The notes beneath the pieces were generated by a model. It was not told the origin of the DNA. It searched no databases and worked only from the letters and a program-made list of their open reading frames with translations. From Chlamydiota bacterium (GTDB taxonomy: Bacteria; Auribacterota; UBA3054; B51-G9): a stretch of DNA of 15,613 nucleotides. Within the stretch, counting starts at the first letter, position 1. Every line of letters starts with the position of its first letter. Made by a program: the position numbers and the translations under genes. Below are positions 14,532 to 15,613 of this stretch, piece after piece. The stretch covers positions 1 to 15,613 of the forward strand of contig JAUVKG010000021.1 in the NCBI GenBank assembly GCA_030596365.1, in the 5' to 3' direction.

Positions 14532-15613
14532 TTAGATGCCAGACGCTTGACGCTTGGAAATACACCAAATCCAAAATCCAAAATAAGAAATTATAAATAG
14601 ACAGGGTTCAGGTATTCCACTGCCTATTAAAGTTACTTCAGCACTGCCGCCACTACCGGATAAAGTAATAACATTTGTGTAACTTCCATCGCTTATCGGC
14701 ATAAATTCCACATTAATAATATCCGGAGTTAAAGCTGTAGCGGAATAAGAATTTGTGAGAATGAATTCCGGTAAAGCGCCGCTAATTGTTCCGGAAACAA
14801 CACCACCGCCAAGGTTTCTAATTTCAAGCGGCATAGTTTTTGAGTTGCCAATAACGACTTCATCAAAATACAGGTATTCATTAACATTCAGTTCCGGTTC
14901 CGCCTGAGCAGTTTCTTCATTGCTGAAAGCCGAAATGTGAAAAGAACTGTCAGTGGTAGGAAGAGCAACAATAGTAAAAGTGCCATCCGCTGACGCGACA
15001 TAATCGTATTGCAAAATCAAACCGTTACCCGTTCCATAAGTATTCTGCGACACATTTGTAATCATGCCGCCCACACTGCTTGAAAAGTAACTATCTCTTC
15101 CGGAGATTTCAAAAGCATAAGTATAAATAGTCATTCTGTTGGAGGAGAAGGGAGTTAATCCGGAAAGTTTAACAGCCGCGGAATTACCGCCTGCTCTGCT
15201 TGAACCCCACCAGCAGAAATTTTTAGCAAGCGTTTTGCTGTTACCGGCAATATTCACTGCCGCTCCGTCACCGCCATCAAAAAGACTCACCCAACCGGCG
15301 GAACTCATTATTTCCCACGAACCGTTTGAAACACAATAAGCGGAGCCATTAGGAACATTAGTGCCACCAAGCGCACCGGCACCGATAAATGTTACGCTAT
15401 TGATTTCAATATCATCGCCGTTCAGGTTTACGATATGGGTATAAGTTTTTGATGAATCAACGAATGAATCTGCATCACTTGTCCAATTTGTTACAGTAAC
15501 TGCTTTATAAGTTTCCTGAACACTTATGTTATCAACAACAGTAGAATTAGCAGAAACACTATTAGAACTAAACATAGTAATATAATTGTTACCGAAACCG
15601 CCGGAATCAATAT
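14532..15613 (-). CDS. PEP-CTERM protein with choice-of-anchor-D/ASH-like domain, 5' end beyond window
   Basis: The frame is open to the right edge, so the ATG at 15575 is internal; the residues before it (IDSGGFGNNYIT) align with NPGGFTNNYLNF in the LamG-like domain of the 806-residue protein. Counting from that internal Met, residues 3-20 finish the LamG-like domain. About 28-225 form a module homologous to residues 602-778 of the 806-residue protein (shared DADS, YTHxVNxxxDxxINSxTFxGAG, ADGxFxI, HxxAFSN). About 228-320 form an ASPM-SPD-2-Hydin/choice-of-anchor-D type beta-sandwich (YLYFDEVVIGNSKTMPLEIRNLG ... VTLIGSG), with sequence interrupted here. IPEP, a hydrophobic stretch and a tail SKRQASGI follow. 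It is a probable exosortase substrate at the cell surface with unknown function. The last codons lie in a heptamer array. It is upstream of the glycosidase gene but separated by 585 repeat-rich bases. Confidence 0.8.
   Translation of the reverse strand, partial: IDSGGFGNNYITMFSSNSVSANSTVVDNISVQETYKAVTVTNWTSDADSFVDSSKTYTHIVNLNGDDIEINSVTFIGAGALGGTNVPNGSAYCVSNGSWEIMSSAGWVSLFDGGDGAAVNIAGNSKTLAKNFCWWGSSRAGGNSAAVKLSGLTPFSSNRMTIYTYAFEISGRDSYFSSSVGGMITNVSQNTYGTGNGLILQYDYVASADGTFTIVALPTTDSSFHISAFSNEETAQAEPELNVNEYLYFDEVVIGNSKTMPLEIRNLGGGVVSGTISGALPEFILTNSYSATALTPDIINVEFMPISDGSYTNVITLSGSGGSAEVTLIGSGIPEPCLFIISYFGFWIWCISKRQASGI
14535..14555. repeat. Heptamer array overlapping the end of the PEP-CTERM gene
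   Basis: Units GATGCCA, GACGCTT, GACGCTT (plus strand) lie in register directly against the stop codon (14532-14534) and encode the tail from about Arg to Ile. Only two units are exact, so this is the weakest of the arrays. Confidence 0.6.

Overview
The window is an AT-rich bacterial segment with seven protein-coding genes, all on the minus strand; two run off the window edges. It has no rRNA, tRNA, CRISPR array or transposase gene. Three proteins end in an IPEP motif, a hydrophobic segment and a short tail (PEP-CTERM sorting signal). Together with an oversized GspK-like pseudopilin and secreted carbohydrate-active enzymes, this suggests an environmental Gram-negative of the Planctomycetes-Verrucomicrobia group, perhaps Lentisphaerota or Kiritimatiellota. 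That placement is inference. None of the five complete genes has a recognisable Shine-Dalgarno sequence.

In transcription order (right to left): a PEP-CTERM surface protein missing its 5' end (14532-15613); a secreted GH140-like/DUF4038 glycosidase with two binding modules and a PEP-CTERM anchor (11361-13946); 31 bases on, a 1410-residue GspK-like pseudopilin (7097-11329); a 367-residue secreted protein of unknown fold (5717-6820); a Tat-exported metallo-beta-lactamase-fold protein (4208-5137); an 806-residue PEP-CTERM protein whose first half is a paralogue of the 367-residue protein (1583-4003); and a GH78 alpha-L-rhamnosidase cut by the left edge (1-1548). The likely theme is breakdown of rhamnose-containing, possibly pectin-like, polysaccharide by exported and partly surface-anchored proteins.

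The least ordinary content is between the genes. Tandem arrays of 7-8 bp units, with a different unit in each array, sit against gene starts and stops. One array has become the pre-cleavage leader of the pseudopilin and another encodes the last residues of a PEP-CTERM tail. Two non-coding elements of about 320 and 277 bp (5173-5492, 14076-14352) share terminal inverted repeats built as CTAATTAG, seven variable bases, TCGAAAAGG, and each contains nested inverted arms whose small inner hairpins differ or are missing between the arms. Many other short, mutually unrelated perfect palindromes lie in the same spacers. Together these look like an uncharacterised family of structured, probably mobile, intergenic repeats.
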